DNA from: Scytonema hofmannii PCC 7110
Lineage (GTDB): Bacteria; Cyanobacteriota; Cyanobacteriia; Cyanobacteriales; Nostocaceae
NCBI RefSeq assembly: GCF_000346485.2
Contig: NZ_KQ976354.1
Coordinates: 2,855,421 to 2,919,420 of the forward strand
DNA length: 64,000 bases
Direction of reading: 5' to 3'
The first letter of the stretch is position 1, and the number at the start of each line of letters is the position of its first letter. A program made the position numbers and the translations under genes. This document shows, piece by piece, positions 46,262 to 56,414 of this stretch. The notes beneath the pieces were generated by a model. That model searched no databases, was not told where the DNA came from, and was given only the letters and a program-made list of their open reading frames with translations.

Positions 46262-48802
46262 CTAACCACTAACAAGTGGAACTACCGTAATAACCTTTTC
46301 ATCTCGATTAAGTTGAAGTACTTTGTCGCCCGTGCTATCTCTGCCTAAGGTCGCTACTGTTTCTACTGCAAGGCGAACGACTCGCTGGTGATTGGTAATC
46401 AACGCGACCTCAGCCCCTGCGATCGCTCTTACCATTGCTGCAAGTGTATCAGTTTTGTCAGTAAATTTAAAGAATTGAGTCCCAATATCTCCACGGTTAG
46501 CAGGTCGCAACCCCTTTATAGATAAGCGTTTAGCATACCCCGCCTGAGTGATAAGTAATAAGTTTTCCTCTGTCTCACAAGTTACACATCCCACCATGGC
46601 TTCCCGTTGACGCAGGCGCAAACTTTGCAAACCCATAGCTGTACGACCCATGATTGGGAGTTGTTCGTCATTCACCACAAACCTTAAAACTCGCCCTCCC
46701 GAACTTGCGACAAACACGTGTTTCCCTGTGTTAGCAAACTGGGTACACAACAATTCATCATCATCTTTGAGCTTCAAAACTGTAATTCCACGACGAGTGA
46801 TGTTCGTAAATTCTGTTAGGGACAGACGCTTGATTCGTCCTTGCTTGGTCAAAAAAACCATCTCACTACCATCGGAATTTTCCGGCAGTACAAAGCGGTT
46901 AATAACAGTTTCTTGTGTACCTTGAGCGGTACTTGAGAGCAAGGTGATAAGAGGTGTTCCCCGTGCAGAACGTCCGTTGGTAGGAGGAATATCACCCACC
47001 TTAACCGGGTAAACTTTCCCACCACTCGAAAGTACAAGCAATTCTTTTTCCGTGTCAGTAGAAACGGTTTGGAGAATGAAGTCATTATCCGACGTACCAT
47101 TTTCAGCTTTTGACTTTTTAGCTGAAGGCTGAAGACGGCGTACATATCCCCGGTGGCTAAACTCTAAAACCACATCTTCTGCTGGGACTTCCAATTTTGG
47201 ACTCGTTCCCAAACTCCCGTCTGAGAATGGGGATGTTGGGTTCTCCTCTGCTCCGCCGCTCATTCGCTCATTCGCTTTTCTACCCCCCTGGGTTCCCTCT
47301 CTCGGTACTAAGATTCTGGTACGACGAGCATCACCGTACCTGCGCTTAAGGGTACGCAGGTCTTTTTTCATTGACTTCAATAACTCTTTGCGATCGCTCA
47401 GCAATCTCCCCAAAAACTGAATTTGCTCGCTGAGTTGTTCGTATTCCTTTTGTAAATTTTGCTGTTCCAAACCTGTTAAGCGTCGCATTGGCATCGCCAA
47501 AAGTGCATCTGCTTGTACCTCACTTAAACTCAGTTGTTGAGCCAAGCTAATTTTTGCCGTAGTTCCATCAGCTGCACTTCTCAAAATCTCAATCACTTCA
47601 TCTAAATGAGAGAGTGCTTTGAGTAAACCTTCCACTAAGTGTTGGCGACTTTCTGCCTTAACCAACTCATAACTGTAGCGACGGTTGAGTGTTTGTTCTC
47701 GAAAGTGCAAAAACTCTTGCAACAGTTGACGCAAGCTTAACTGGCGGGGTTGCCTATCGACCAACGCTAGGAGAATCGCTCCGAAGTTGCTTTGCAGGGC
47801 AGTTTGATGATACAAGTTCTGGAGAATTTCTTGAGGATTGGTATCGCGTTTGAGTTCAATCACCACGCGTATTCCCTCGCGATCGCTTTCATCCCGAATA
47901 TCGGAAATTCCTTGTAAGCGACCCTGATTGACGAGTTCTGCAACCTTTTCAATCCAACCTGCTTTATTCACTTGATAAGGCAATTCCGTCACCACAATTG
48001 CCGTGCGCCGCTTAGTTCCTTTACTACCAGCAACTTCTTCAATTTGGGCAACTCCTCGTAGCACGATACTCCCTTTACCTGTGGTGTATGCCTCGCGAAT
48101 TCCGGTGTTCCCCACAATTTCGCCCCCTGTGGGGAAATCCGGGCCTGGTATCAACTCGAACAATTTTTCGTCTGATAGATCGGGAGTATCAATTAACGCA
48201 ATCAATCCATCAACGACTTCACCCAAGTTATGGGGTGGAACGTTTGTTGCCATACCTACCGCAATGCCAGAACTACCATTAAGTATCAGGAATGGTAACT
48301 GTGCTGGTAGTACTGTTGGTTCTTGCTGGGAGTTATCAAAATTTCCTATAAAATCTACTGTTTCATCTCCAATTTCCGCCAACATACCTTCGTAGCTGAT
48401 TGGCGCAAGACGCGTTTCTGTATAACGCATCGCGGCTGGAGGGTCATTATCCACACTACCGAAATTGCCATGTCCTGCTAGTAAGGGGTAGCGACTGGAA
48501 AAGTCTTGTATCAGTCTTACTAGGGCATCATAAACTGCCTGATCTCCGTGGGGATGGTATTTACCCAATACATCTCCCACTACACGGGCGCACTTACGAT
48601 AGGGTCGGTCAGGAACAAGACCTAGTTCGTGCATAGCATATAAAATGCGCCGATGAACTGGTTTTAAGCCATCTCGCACGTCTGGTAACGCCCGTCCAAC
48701 TATGACACTCATGGCATATTCTAGATATGACCTTTGCATCTCAGTATGCAAGGCGGTGGTAATGACCTGTCCCTCCGAGAGGAGGTTTAACTGTTTCGCC
48801 AT
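46262..48802 (-). CDS. gyrA: Type II topoisomerase A subunit (GyrA/ParC)
   Basis: 846 residues. N-terminal breakage-reunion domain: [34 protein letters not shown] (Gln88 at the position of Escherichia coli GyrA Ser83), catalytic Tyr127 in [12 protein letters not shown]. The C-terminal beta-pinwheel has [18 protein letters not shown]-type blades. The segment where canonical GyrA has QRRGGKG reads [12 protein letters not shown], so the GyrA box is absent. This suits a ParC-like relaxing enzyme or a variant gyrase. A Gly/Ser-rich insert ([20 protein letters not shown]) lies in the linker. Partner subunit would be GyrB. Confidence 0.88.
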   Translation of the reverse strand: MAKQLNLLSEGQVITTALHTEMQRSYLEYAMSVIVGRALPDVRDGLKPVHRRILYAMHELGLVPDRPYRKCARVVGDVLGKYHPHGDQAVYDALVRLIQDFSSRYPLLAGHGNFGSVDNDPPAAMRYTETRLAPISYEGMLAEIGDETVDFIGNFDNSQQEPTVLPAQLPFLILNGSSGIAVGMATNVPPHNLGEVVDGLIALIDTPDLSDEKLFELIPGPDFPTGGEIVGNTGIREAYTTGKGSIVLRGVAQIEEVAGSKGTKRRTAIVVTELPYQVNKAGWIEKVAELVNQGRLQGISDIRDESDREGIRVVIELKRDTNPQEILQNLYHQTALQSNFGAILLALVDRQPRQLSLRQLLQEFLHFREQTLNRRYSYELVKAESRQHLVEGLLKALSHLDEVIEILRSAADGTTAKISLAQQLSLSEVQADALLAMPMRRLTGLEQQNLQKEYEQLSEQIQFLGRLLSDRKELLKSMKKDLRTLKRRYGDARRTRILVPREGTQGGRKANERMSGGAEENPTSPFSDGSLGTSPKLEVPAEDVVLEFSHRGYVRRLQPSAKKSKAENGTSDNDFILQTVSTDTEKELLVLSSGGKVYPVKVGDIPPTNGRSARGTPLITLLSSTAQGTQETVINRFVLPENSDGSEMVFLTKQGRIKRLSLTEFTNITRRGITVLKLKDDDELLCTQFANTGKHVFVASSGGRVLRFVVNDEQLPIMGRTAMGLQSLRLRQREAMVGCVTCETEENLLLITQAGYAKRLSIKGLRPANRGDIGTQFFKFTDKTDTLAAMVRAIAGAEVALITNHQRVVRLAVETVATLGRDSTGDKVLQLNRDEKVITVVPLVSG

Positions 48803-49066
48803 GAGTTTTGTTTCCCTAAAATTTCAACTACACAAAATTTGCCATTAATAAAGACTGCAGCAACCACAGCATAGCGGATGAACTGCTCTTCATTACAAAA
48901 TCTTGATAGTCATGCAATAGAAAGCAGTAGTATTATCCTTGTTGAAGACAATTTATTATTCATTATTTCAACAGCAGGCAGCACTCCTAGTTTTTACGGG
49001 TAGTCATCCCCCTGACAACTATTGCGTGCCTCTGGTTAAGATGAGCTATCTGAATGTTAAATTCTC
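48803..49066. other. Divergent spacer
   Basis: 264 nt between the topoisomerase A gene (minus) and the response-regulator gene (plus). A/T-rich, no coding frame; promoters for both should be here. Confidence 0.45.
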
Positions 49067-49471
49067 ATGAAAACTGTTTTGATTGTCGAAGACGATTTGA
49101 TTAATGCTCGCGTTTTTTCTAAAATTTTGACCAAGCGTGGCGGCTTGGACGTAAAACATACTGAAAACGTGGACGAAGTCATGAAATTTGCCCAAGGAGG
49201 GGAAGTTGACATTATTTTGATGGATGTTTCTCTGTCACGAAGTGTTTATCAAGGTAAATCTGTGGATGGGATCAAAATCACACAAATGTTGAAATCCGAT
49301 CCACAAACAGCTTCTTTACCTATTATTCTCGTGACAGCACACGCTATGGAGGGCGATCGCGAGAATTTTCTAAAAGCGAGCGGTGCAGATGGTTATATCT
49401 CTAAACCTGTTGTCGATCACCAACAGTTTGTTGACCAAATCATAGCACTGCTGCCTAAGAGCGATAACTAA
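49067..49471 (+). CDS. Single-domain response regulator
   Basis: 134 residues, CheY/DivK-like receiver only. Acidic pocket Glu8-Asp9-Asp10, phospho-acceptor Asp53 (IILMDVSLS), Thr90 and Lys113 (ISKPV). No output domain, so it works by binding partners in a phosphorelay. No histidine kinase is next to it. Clean ATG start. Confidence 0.92.
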   Translation: MKTVLIVEDDLINARVFSKILTKRGGLDVKHTENVDEVMKFAQGGEVDIILMDVSLSRSVYQGKSVDGIKITQMLKSDPQTASLPIILVTAHAMEGDRENFLKASGADGYISKPVVDHQQFVDQIIALLPKSDN

Positions 49472-49798
49472 GCTGACTTTTTGGGGAGGGATCACTTCTG
49501 GAATCCACTCTTGTTGTAAGTTGCACCTGAGAACTTTAATGGTAATGTTCTTGGCTTAAGAACACAAGTCTGAAATGGGGAATGGGGAATGGGGAGTAGG
49601 GAGTAGGAAATGATTTTTAATCATACCCGATGCCCGATGCCCAATGCCCAATCCACAACACCTCTTCCGTTCTCCTCTTACTTAATATATATGTACTACT
49701 ATATGGCACATAGAGCAAGTATTTTTGGCGAGTAAAGAGTGGGGATAACAATTTAGCATCAAACACACCACTTCCTACTCACCGTATACTCGCTTCCT
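49472..49798. other. Intergenic with tandem repeats
   Basis: Convergent spacer. GGGGAATGGGGAATGGGGAG heptamers at 49576-49608, and GATGCCCGATGCCCAATGCCC at 49628-49651. No genes. Confidence 0.7.
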
Positions 49799-50698
49799 TC
49801 ATTGTGGAGGCTGCTGTTGTGGCAGCTTTGTTGGAGATTGAGAGCCAGATACATCTTGTTGGAGAGCAGATTGAATACTAGGTAATTCCAAAAATTTCTT
49901 TGTATCAGATAGTAAGCGATCGCCCCAGAGGTTTTGTTTGAGGAAATCGACATCAGCATAGCGATCGTCAATGCGGAGTGCCGCTTGCCCCATTGTCAAC
50001 CCTTGTTTTTGGTCACCTTTGGTATACAATGCCACAGCAAGAGCTAACAAAGGTTCAGCCGCCTGCTTATCAATAGCAACAGCACTTTGCCATTGTGCGA
50101 TCGCGCCTTGAACATCACCTTGCTCGTACAAAATTAATCCAATGTTATTAATGGCGGGCCAGAATTTTTTGTCAAAGGAAACGGCTCTTCTAAACTGGCT
50201 GACTGCATCTGGAAATTTACGCAGCATAAAGTAAGCATTACCCAAATCAAAAAACCCCTCTGGATCGTTGGGTTTGAGCGCCAATCCCTTTTGATAGTAG
50301 CTCGCAGCTTCCTGGTATTTTTGCTGTTGAAAATGAGCAGAACCCAGAGCAAATTGAACATCCCCGTTTTTGGGGTTGAGCGTTGCTGCTTTATTCAAAG
50401 CAGAAATTGCCGTATCTACGTCCTTCGTTTGTAGATACAAACCACCCAAGAGAAACCACACTTTATCATTGTTCGGAGCGAGCTGCGATGCCAACCGCGC
50501 TCTTGGTAAAGCGAGTTCATATTGTTGAAACTGAGCGAGTTGAGCCGCTTCCTTTGCTAAACCCAAACCTTGCTGTTCCAATTTGGCTGCATCCAGTTGC
50601 AGTGTATGAGGTACTAATGCTTGTGCAGTTCCTGGTTGCGGTATGCTGCACAAACCACAGATAATGAGAAGAGAAATTAAACCAATTCGTTTAGGCAC
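49799..50698 (-). CDS. Secreted/periplasmic TPR protein
   Basis: About 299 residues from GTG 50698, preferred over ATG 50785 because AAGGGGCGG lies just upstream and the signal peptide (RIGLISLLIICGLCSIPQPGTAQA) then starts the protein. Five or six tetratricopeptide repeats follow (for example DTAISALNKAATLNPKNGDV, EAASYYQKGLALKPNDPEGF, DAVSQFRRAVSFDKKF), so it is a scaffold for protein contacts. The end (QQDVSGSQSPTKLPQQQPPQ) is a Gln/Pro tail. Confidence 0.82.
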   Translation of the reverse strand: MPKRIGLISLLIICGLCSIPQPGTAQALVPHTLQLDAAKLEQQGLGLAKEAAQLAQFQQYELALPRARLASQLAPNNDKVWFLLGGLYLQTKDVDTAISALNKAATLNPKNGDVQFALGSAHFQQQKYQEAASYYQKGLALKPNDPEGFFDLGNAYFMLRKFPDAVSQFRRAVSFDKKFWPAINNIGLILYEQGDVQGAIAQWQSAVAIDKQAAEPLLALAVALYTKGDQKQGLTMGQAALRIDDRYADVDFLKQNLWGDRLLSDTKKFLELPSIQSALQQDVSGSQSPTKLPQQQPPQ

Positions 50699-51361
50699 AC
50701 TACCGCCCCTTCGCCAAAAATTATAGAATCTGTCAGCTAGCTTAAACGATTTCCCCTGTAGACGGCAGCAAAATTTTACCCTCATTCAGATTTTCTGGTA
50801 GCAAGTGTGTTCGCGTATGACTCACGGTTTAACAGCCCTTCGGGTAAGGCAGAGGGCAGAGGCTTGATTGCAGAAGGGAAGAAAAAAGTTTTCAGACAAA
50901 TTTATACTTTAAGAATATGACTATACTTAAGTGATGCCATGGAGTTAATTCGAGCGGGCCAGAATAAAAAATACTCCACATTTTATTGGTCTAAAAATAC
51001 ATCAAAATCTTCCTTATTAAATCTCCCACTTTCAAGTATAGGAATTAACTGGTCACTGGTCACTGGTCACTGGTTACTGTTCACTGGTCACTGTTCATAG
51101 TACCTTAGTCACTTATTAAGTTAGGACTTACGACTCAAGTTATTTATTAAAATTAGTTATAACATAGTGGTGTTAATCGCATATTTTTATCGGTACATGG
51201 AAGAAAGAATTAAACACCAGTCAAAGAGTAGAAAATGCTGAAATAAATGATTAAGATTCAACAAACAGCATCAATCTTGACTGTATGTTTAGCAGACTAT
51301 AGTTATTTTAAATCTGGCAGCAGTGTCTTTTGGTAGCCATTCTTTATACACAAAACTAAAA
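50699..51361. other. Gene-free region with tandem repeats
   Basis: Divergent spacer. GGTCACT heptamers at 51050-51100 (same unit as at 18259), otherwise unique A/T-rich sequence; likely promoter of the HlyD gene. Confidence 0.55.
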
Positions 51362-52858
51362 ATGACACTTGATACATCAAAACCAGTAAAATCCTCACAA
51401 TTATTACGAAAAAAAACTCTCAAGAAACAGAGAATTACTAATTGGCTACCTTGGCTACTTATCCCTTTTATTTTGGGTGGAATGAGCTATGTGGTTTATC
51501 GCCAAGTGGTCATTGTTCCCCGTCAAGAAGCAATCAGGAAGATTTTAACTGTTCCCGTAGAGAGGCAAAGCCTACCGATAACGGTTTCTGCAAATGGAAC
51601 TATTAAACCAGAAAGATCGATTAACATTAGTCCAAAAAATGCGGGTGTACTGAAAACACTCCTTGTAAAGGAGGGAGATACTGTTAAACAAGGGCAAGCG
51701 ATCGCTTACATGGATGACTCAAACCTTAAAGGACAACTCATGCAAGCACGGGGACAATTAGCACAAGTGGAAGCTAATTTGCAAAAATTGATTGCGGGTA
51801 CCCGTCCTGAAGAAATTGCTCAAGCAAAGGCTCAACTGGACGAGGCTTTAGCAAATTTACAAAAAGTTATTGTCGGTCACCGTCCTCAAGAAATTGCTCA
51901 AGCTGAAGCACGCTTAAAAAGTGCTAGAGCTAGTTTAAGAAAAGTAGAGGACGATTTTCGCCGCAATAAAAATTTGTATGATGCTGGCGCTATTTCTCTT
52001 CAGACTTTAAATCAAAAACGTGCAGATCGAGACAGCGTTGAAGCTCAAGTTATGGAAGTGCAGCAAGCACTGGCATTGCAAAAAGAAGGATCGCGTCAAG
52101 AAGATATCGAACAAGCACGAGCTGTCGCTAGGCAAAGAAAGCACGCCCTGACACTGTTAGAAGTAGGGACGCGCAAAGAAGACATTGATGCAGCACGCGC
52201 TCAAGTGATTTCTGCTCGCGGTTCATTACAAAATATCCAAACACAAATCAATGACACGATCATTCGCGTCCCGTTTGATGGCGTTGTGACTAAAAAGTTT
52301 GCCGATCCTGGGTCTGTTGTGACTCCTACAACCTCAGCAAGTTCTGTTTCTTCCGCGTTGTCTTCCTCTATCTTGTCCCTAGCGTCTACAAATCAGGTTG
52401 TCACAAATGTTGCTGAAACAAACATTGCAAAAATACGCCTCAGTCAGAAAGTCACGATTACAGCAGATGCTTATCCAGGAAAAACTTTTGAGGGACAAGT
52501 CAATCAAATTGCTGCCCAAGCAACATTAGAGCAGAATGTCACTAGTTTTGAGGTCAAAGTTACAATTATTTCTGACTCGGAAAAGCTACTAAAATCTGGG
52601 ATGAATGTGGAAGCACAGTTTCAAGTTGATCGCTTGCAAGATGCTCTAGTCGTTCCCACTGCAGCAGTCGTGCGCCGAGAAAATTTAACGGGTGTATTAG
52701 TAGCAGGTATTGATAATATGCCCGTGTTCGTACCTGTTGAAATTGGCGTCACGGTGGAAAACTTGACTGAAATTCGGTCGGGGTTGAAAGGAGATGAGAA
52801 GGTATTGCTAAGTATTCCAAGGAATTATGAAGTTGAATCGGCTAAGCAGTTATCGTAA
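51362..52858 (+). CDS. HlyD/MFP efflux adaptor subunit
   Basis: Periplasmic membrane-fusion protein of a tripartite exporter. Membrane anchor at 29-47 (WLPWLLIPFILGGMSYVVY), lipoyl half-motif ILTVPVERQSLPITVSANGTI, then a long coiled-coil hairpin with internal repeats of Gln/Ala/Glu helices (AGTRPEEIAQAKAQLDEALANLQK, then GHRPQEIAQAEARLKSARASLRK), second lipoyl half VPFDGVVTKKFADPG and beta-barrel domain. ATG 51362 is preferred over the GTG at 51323. It overlaps the permease gene by 32 nt. Confidence 0.9.
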   Translation: MTLDTSKPVKSSQLLRKKTLKKQRITNWLPWLLIPFILGGMSYVVYRQVVIVPRQEAIRKILTVPVERQSLPITVSANGTIKPERSINISPKNAGVLKTLLVKEGDTVKQGQAIAYMDDSNLKGQLMQARGQLAQVEANLQKLIAGTRPEEIAQAKAQLDEALANLQKVIVGHRPQEIAQAEARLKSARASLRKVEDDFRRNKNLYDAGAISLQTLNQKRADRDSVEAQVMEVQQALALQKEGSRQEDIEQARAVARQRKHALTLLEVGTRKEDIDAARAQVISARGSLQNIQTQINDTIIRVPFDGVVTKKFADPGSVVTPTTSASSVSSALSSSILSLASTNQVVTNVAETNIAKIRLSQKVTITADAYPGKTFEGQVNQIAAQATLEQNVTSFEVKVTIISDSEKLLKSGMNVEAQFQVDRLQDALVVPTAAVVRRENLTGVLVAGIDNMPVFVPVEIGVTVENLTEIRSGLKGDEKVLLSIPRNYEVESAKQLS

Positions 52859-54092
52859 CGTAGCAATTTTAGAAATCTTTTCAATCGCAGCAGAGGCATT
52901 ATGGAGCAATAAATTACGCACGGGACTGACTATGCTTGGCGTAATTATTGGGATATCTTCAGTTATTTCTATTACTTCTGTTGGTCAAGGCGTACAAAAG
53001 GGAGTGGAGAAAGAAATACAAGCCTTGGGTACAAATGTTTTGCAAGTCTTTGCTGGTGCTGCTAGAAACGGAAATATCAGTCAAGGACAGGGGTCTGCAA
53101 GTACGTTGACATGGGAGGATGCTAAGGCGATCGCAAAGCAAGCACCTTCTGCGGAGGCTGTTTCTGCTTACTTACAATGGACAGCACAGGTAGTTTATGG
53201 AGGACAAAATACCTCAACAACAGTCTACGGTACGGATTTAAATTATCCAGAATTAAGAAATACGTACTCCCAACAAGGGAGATTTTTTAATCAAGAGGAA
53301 CTGGAAACGGCGAAGCAAGTTGTTGTTTTGGGTCCAACCGTTCAAAAAACTCTTTTTAAAGAAGGGGTCAGGGTGATAGGTGAAAGAATCAGAATTCAAG
53401 GAGATGCTTACAAGGTGATTGGGTTGATGGAAGCTAAGGGTGCTCTCGGACCAATGGATCGAGATGACCAAGTTTATATTCCCTTGAGCAGTATGTCAGC
53501 AAGATTGGTTGGTAGAAATGCTTTATCTAGTGTTTCTGTTGATGGAATTTTGATTAAAGCTAGCGATCGCGAAACGCTGGATGCAGCCCAATTTCAAGTG
53601 ACTAATCTTTTGCGTTTGCGTCACAATATTCACCCACCACAAGCTGATGATTTTAAAATTACTAGCCAAGCGGATATTATCAATACTTTTAGCAGTATCG
53701 TGGGTTTGTGTACGGTTATGGTAGTTGCGATCGCCAGTATTTCGTTAATAGTGGGAGGGATTGGGATTGCTAATATTATGCTGGTTTCTGTTGTGGAAAG
53801 AACGCGAGAAATTGGAATTCGCAAAGCAGTAGGAGCTACTTATTCAGTGATTCTCAATCAATTTTTAATAGAAGCGATCGTGATTTCTACTGTAGGAGGT
53901 TGCATTGGTACTGTCACTGGTATTTGTATTGCAGCTTTAGCATCTGTTGTATTTGGATTTCCGTTTATCGTTGCATCTTGGTCAGTTATTGTTGGTTTTG
54001 GGCTTTCGTTTGTGGTTGGGCTATTGGCTGGAGTTATGCCTGCACGTAATGCAGCTAAATTAGACCCGATTGCTGCTTTAAGAAGTGATTAA
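52827..54092 (+). CDS. MacB-like ABC transporter permease
   Basis: 421 residues. First helix LRTGLTMLGVIIGISSVISITSVGQG, large periplasmic MacB_PCD-like domain, then FtsX-like helices (VMVVAIASISLIVGGIGIANIMLVSVVERTREIGIRKAVGA) and the ending MPARNAAKLDPIAALR, all typical of MacB/FtsX permeases. No ATP-binding cassette domain is fused and none is encoded within the window, so the ATPase must be elsewhere. With the HlyD adaptor it resembles DevBC-type exporters of cyanobacteria. Confidence 0.9.
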   Translation: MKLNRLSSYRNVAILEIFSIAAEALWSNKLRTGLTMLGVIIGISSVISITSVGQGVQKGVEKEIQALGTNVLQVFAGAARNGNISQGQGSASTLTWEDAKAIAKQAPSAEAVSAYLQWTAQVVYGGQNTSTTVYGTDLNYPELRNTYSQQGRFFNQEELETAKQVVVLGPTVQKTLFKEGVRVIGERIRIQGDAYKVIGLMEAKGALGPMDRDDQVYIPLSSMSARLVGRNALSSVSVDGILIKASDRETLDAAQFQVTNLLRLRHNIHPPQADDFKITSQADIINTFSSIVGLCTVMVVAIASISLIVGGIGIANIMLVSVVERTREIGIRKAVGATYSVILNQFLIEAIVISTVGGCIGTVTGICIAALASVVFGFPFIVASWSVIVGFGLSFVVGLLAGVMPARNAAKLDPIAALRSD

Positions 54093-54482
54093 AGGTTGGG
54101 TTTTTGTTGTTTTGAATGTACAAATTTGAGATATGGCAGTCCTATTTGATTGGTAAAAATTATTAACCGCAAAGACGCTAAGAGCGCTAAGAAAAGAGTA
54201 ATACCATTTCACTTTAATCGCGATACATTTAAATTCTGTAAAGACGCGCCATGGCGCGTCTCTACGTTTTAGATTTGTATCATCCTTTTCGTAAAATGGT
54301 AGAAAGAAGGAATTTGGCGAATGATTTGGGCAACTAGAATGGAACTGGAAAATTTTCTAATGAACCGCAGAGGCGCTGAGGGCGCAGAGGGAAGAAAGAG
54401 AGAATTGCCAAAATTCAATTGGGTTTTGATAGAGAGTGTTTCTTTCTATTTGAATCCAAAATCTAAAATCCAAAATTGGTAT
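54093..54482. repeat. Repeat-rich spacer after the permease
   Basis: Includes AACCGCAAAGACGCTAAGAGCGCTAAG (54163-54191), a perfect 20-bp palindrome AGACGCGCCATGGCGCGTCT (54242-54261), ACCGCAGAGGCGCTGAGGGC (54363-54383) and AATCCAAAATCTAAAATCC (54452-54471). These are typical dispersed repeats of the genus group. No gene. Confidence 0.65.
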
Positions 54483-54638
54483 ATGAAGTATTACTCAGTC
54501 TTCATGCATTCTCTTGGGATTGCGGTAGGAGCAGTTTTTTGTGTCTTTGCTTTTCAAAAAGCGGCTGCAACAACTCCTGAGATAAATAAAATTACAAAAA
54601 TTTTTCAAACTCCTGATGCTTTAAAGGTTTCTGATTAA
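54483..54638 (+). CDS. Short secreted/anchored peptide, hypothetical
   Basis: 51 residues from ATG 54483. Hydrophobic N-terminal segment MKYYSVFMHSLGIAVGAVFCVFAF like a signal anchor or lipoprotein-like leader, then a polar tail (TTPEINKITKIFQTPDALKVSD). No family. Longer starts only add repeat-encoded residues. Confidence 0.4.
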   Translation: MKYYSVFMHSLGIAVGAVFCVFAFQKAAATTPEINKITKIFQTPDALKVSD

Positions 54639-54696
54639 CTTAATCCCAATCCAAATTTTTTACCAATATTGCTCGGTTAACGACAATTGAGGTGTC

Positions 54697-54729
54697 AGAA
54701 CCCCGGTTTCTTCAAGAAACCGGGGTTCT
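54697..54729. terminator. AAACCCGG hairpin repeat, copy 4 (ends lysK)
   Basis: AGAACCCCGGTTTCT, loop TCA, AGAAACCGGGGTTCT: perfect arms, with compensatory change (CCCC/GGGG) compared with the other copies. Lies 36 nt past the lysK stop and 59 nt past the small plus-strand gene; probably a bidirectional terminator. Confidence 0.75.
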
Positions 54730-54764
54730 AATTTCCGCTTAGGGGTTTTAATTTCTGTTACCAG

Positions 54765-56414
54765 TTAAGCTTCTGCGTTTGCTGAAGTCAAATTAAATTG
54801 AGATGTGTTTAGTTCTATGACTTTTCTTAGCCTAGAAATAACAAAGGGTTTATCTAGATAAGAGAGTAAGGCACCTGCTTTTGGTCCACGTTCCTTAGCT
54901 ACAAAAGATAAGTACACGGCTTTAAATGCATTAGCCTGTTGAATTTGTAGCTCTTTTGAAGTAGCAAAAAGGGTCGTTTGTAACTCTTCACTTTCCCAAT
55001 TTGTAACTTTCTCCAAATTTTCTGCTAGTTTTTCAAGGTATGAAAGCTGTTCTTCAGTTAATCCTGTAGCCTTATCTGGAACTTGTTCAAGATGAATAAC
55101 TAACTTTTCTTCTTCCTCTGCATAATCTTGTAGCCACTTTTTAGCAGCAGCAATCCTTTGATTTATAATTGACCAATCGTACTCACTTAAAGGTTTAGTA
55201 CTCCGTTTTGCGACTTCCTCTTGAATATCAAGGTGTGGAATTTGTAATAGCGAAATCAGCGTACTGAAATCAAATGGATTATAAGATTTTATCTCGTCTT
55301 TAAGCTGGGCATAAAATAGAGGCATAAACTCTTGAGCCAATTCTGGATTTTCAGGTTGAGTCTCAAGGTAAGCTTGATAGTTTTCAACTAAAGTATCATA
55401 GTCTCGTAAAAGACGAGTTACAGTTTCATAGTTGGGAGCAAAGTTAATCACTGTTCGTGGTTGAGTACGCAACATTAGAAAGCGTAGTAACTCGGGAGGA
55501 AGTAGTTCAGCAATTTCTTTGGCACTTGAACCCACACCCTTGGACGAACTCATTTTAGTTCCATTCACTAGGATAAATTCATAGGGAGAATGGAATGGGG
55601 GCTGTTTTTTTAAAACTTTACGACATATGGAATTTGCCACATCTCTCGAACCACCTTTTTGAGAGTGGTCTTTACCTGCCATCTCGATAGTCACACCTAA
55701 TAAATCCCACTTGGCAACCCATTCTACTTTCCAAGGCAGCTTACCATTTCCATCAAAGGGAGAAACCCAACCTGAGTGACCGCAACCTTGTACCCAGTTT
55801 GTAGCATCTGGTTTACAAGTATAAAAAACTTCTGAGTCGTTATAATCCGTAACGCTGGTGGTAGCGATTTTACCGCAGTTTTCACAAACAATTTGAAACG
55901 GATACCAGTTATCGGGGCGATCTGCCTTGCTTATCTCTTTATAAGCTTCTCGAACTAGGTGAGCATTTTTGAGGAAAATATCGATGTGGCTGTTAAGTTG
56001 TCCAGAACGATATAAATCTCGCAAGTAGTATACTTCTGGTTTAACTCCCAAAAACTCAAAGACTTCCAAAAATTCACCCATAAAATACTTAGCGTAATCA
56101 CTCGCTGTATCCTCTGGAGAGGGTACATGACTCAGCGGACAACCAAGATAAGGAGAAAATTTTTCTTTATTTAGGTACTTGGGAACGGTATCCAACGCGT
56201 CGTAGTCATCAACACCGTACAAAAACTTTACAGGCTTACCTGCGTGTTTTAAGGCACGATAAATAACATCATGTATAATAACACCACGCAATGACCCTAC
56301 GTGTACTCTTCCAGAAGGAGTCTTGGAATCATTGATTACTTGGTTACCTTGTGAATCAGCAGCGATTTTATCAGCCCAAAACATTGTTTGACATCTGTGC
56401 TTTAGAGTCTCCAT
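54765..56414 (-). CDS. lysK: Class I lysyl-tRNA synthetase
   Basis: Attaches lysine to tRNA-Lys. It is class I (Rossmann fold), not class II: the HIGH-region is SKTPSGRVHVGSLRGVIIHD, followed by FLYGVDDYDAL, a zinc-like cysteine set CENCGKIA and later YTCKPDATNWVQGCG, and the loop NGTKMSSSKGVG with KMSSS. 549 residues, complete. The C-terminal helical bundle starts near 380. Class I enzymes are usual in archaea and some bacteria, whereas cyanobacteria normally rely on class II LysS; this gene may be a second copy or a transfer. Sense stops in the frame are absent. Confidence 0.9.
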   Translation of the reverse strand: METLKHRCQTMFWADKIAADSQGNQVINDSKTPSGRVHVGSLRGVIIHDVIYRALKHAGKPVKFLYGVDDYDALDTVPKYLNKEKFSPYLGCPLSHVPSPEDTASDYAKYFMGEFLEVFEFLGVKPEVYYLRDLYRSGQLNSHIDIFLKNAHLVREAYKEISKADRPDNWYPFQIVCENCGKIATTSVTDYNDSEVFYTCKPDATNWVQGCGHSGWVSPFDGNGKLPWKVEWVAKWDLLGVTIEMAGKDHSQKGGSRDVANSICRKVLKKQPPFHSPYEFILVNGTKMSSSKGVGSSAKEIAELLPPELLRFLMLRTQPRTVINFAPNYETVTRLLRDYDTLVENYQAYLETQPENPELAQEFMPLFYAQLKDEIKSYNPFDFSTLISLLQIPHLDIQEEVAKRSTKPLSEYDWSIINQRIAAAKKWLQDYAEEEEKLVIHLEQVPDKATGLTEEQLSYLEKLAENLEKVTNWESEELQTTLFATSKELQIQQANAFKAVYLSFVAKERGPKAGALLSYLDKPFVISRLRKVIELNTSQFNLTSANAEA

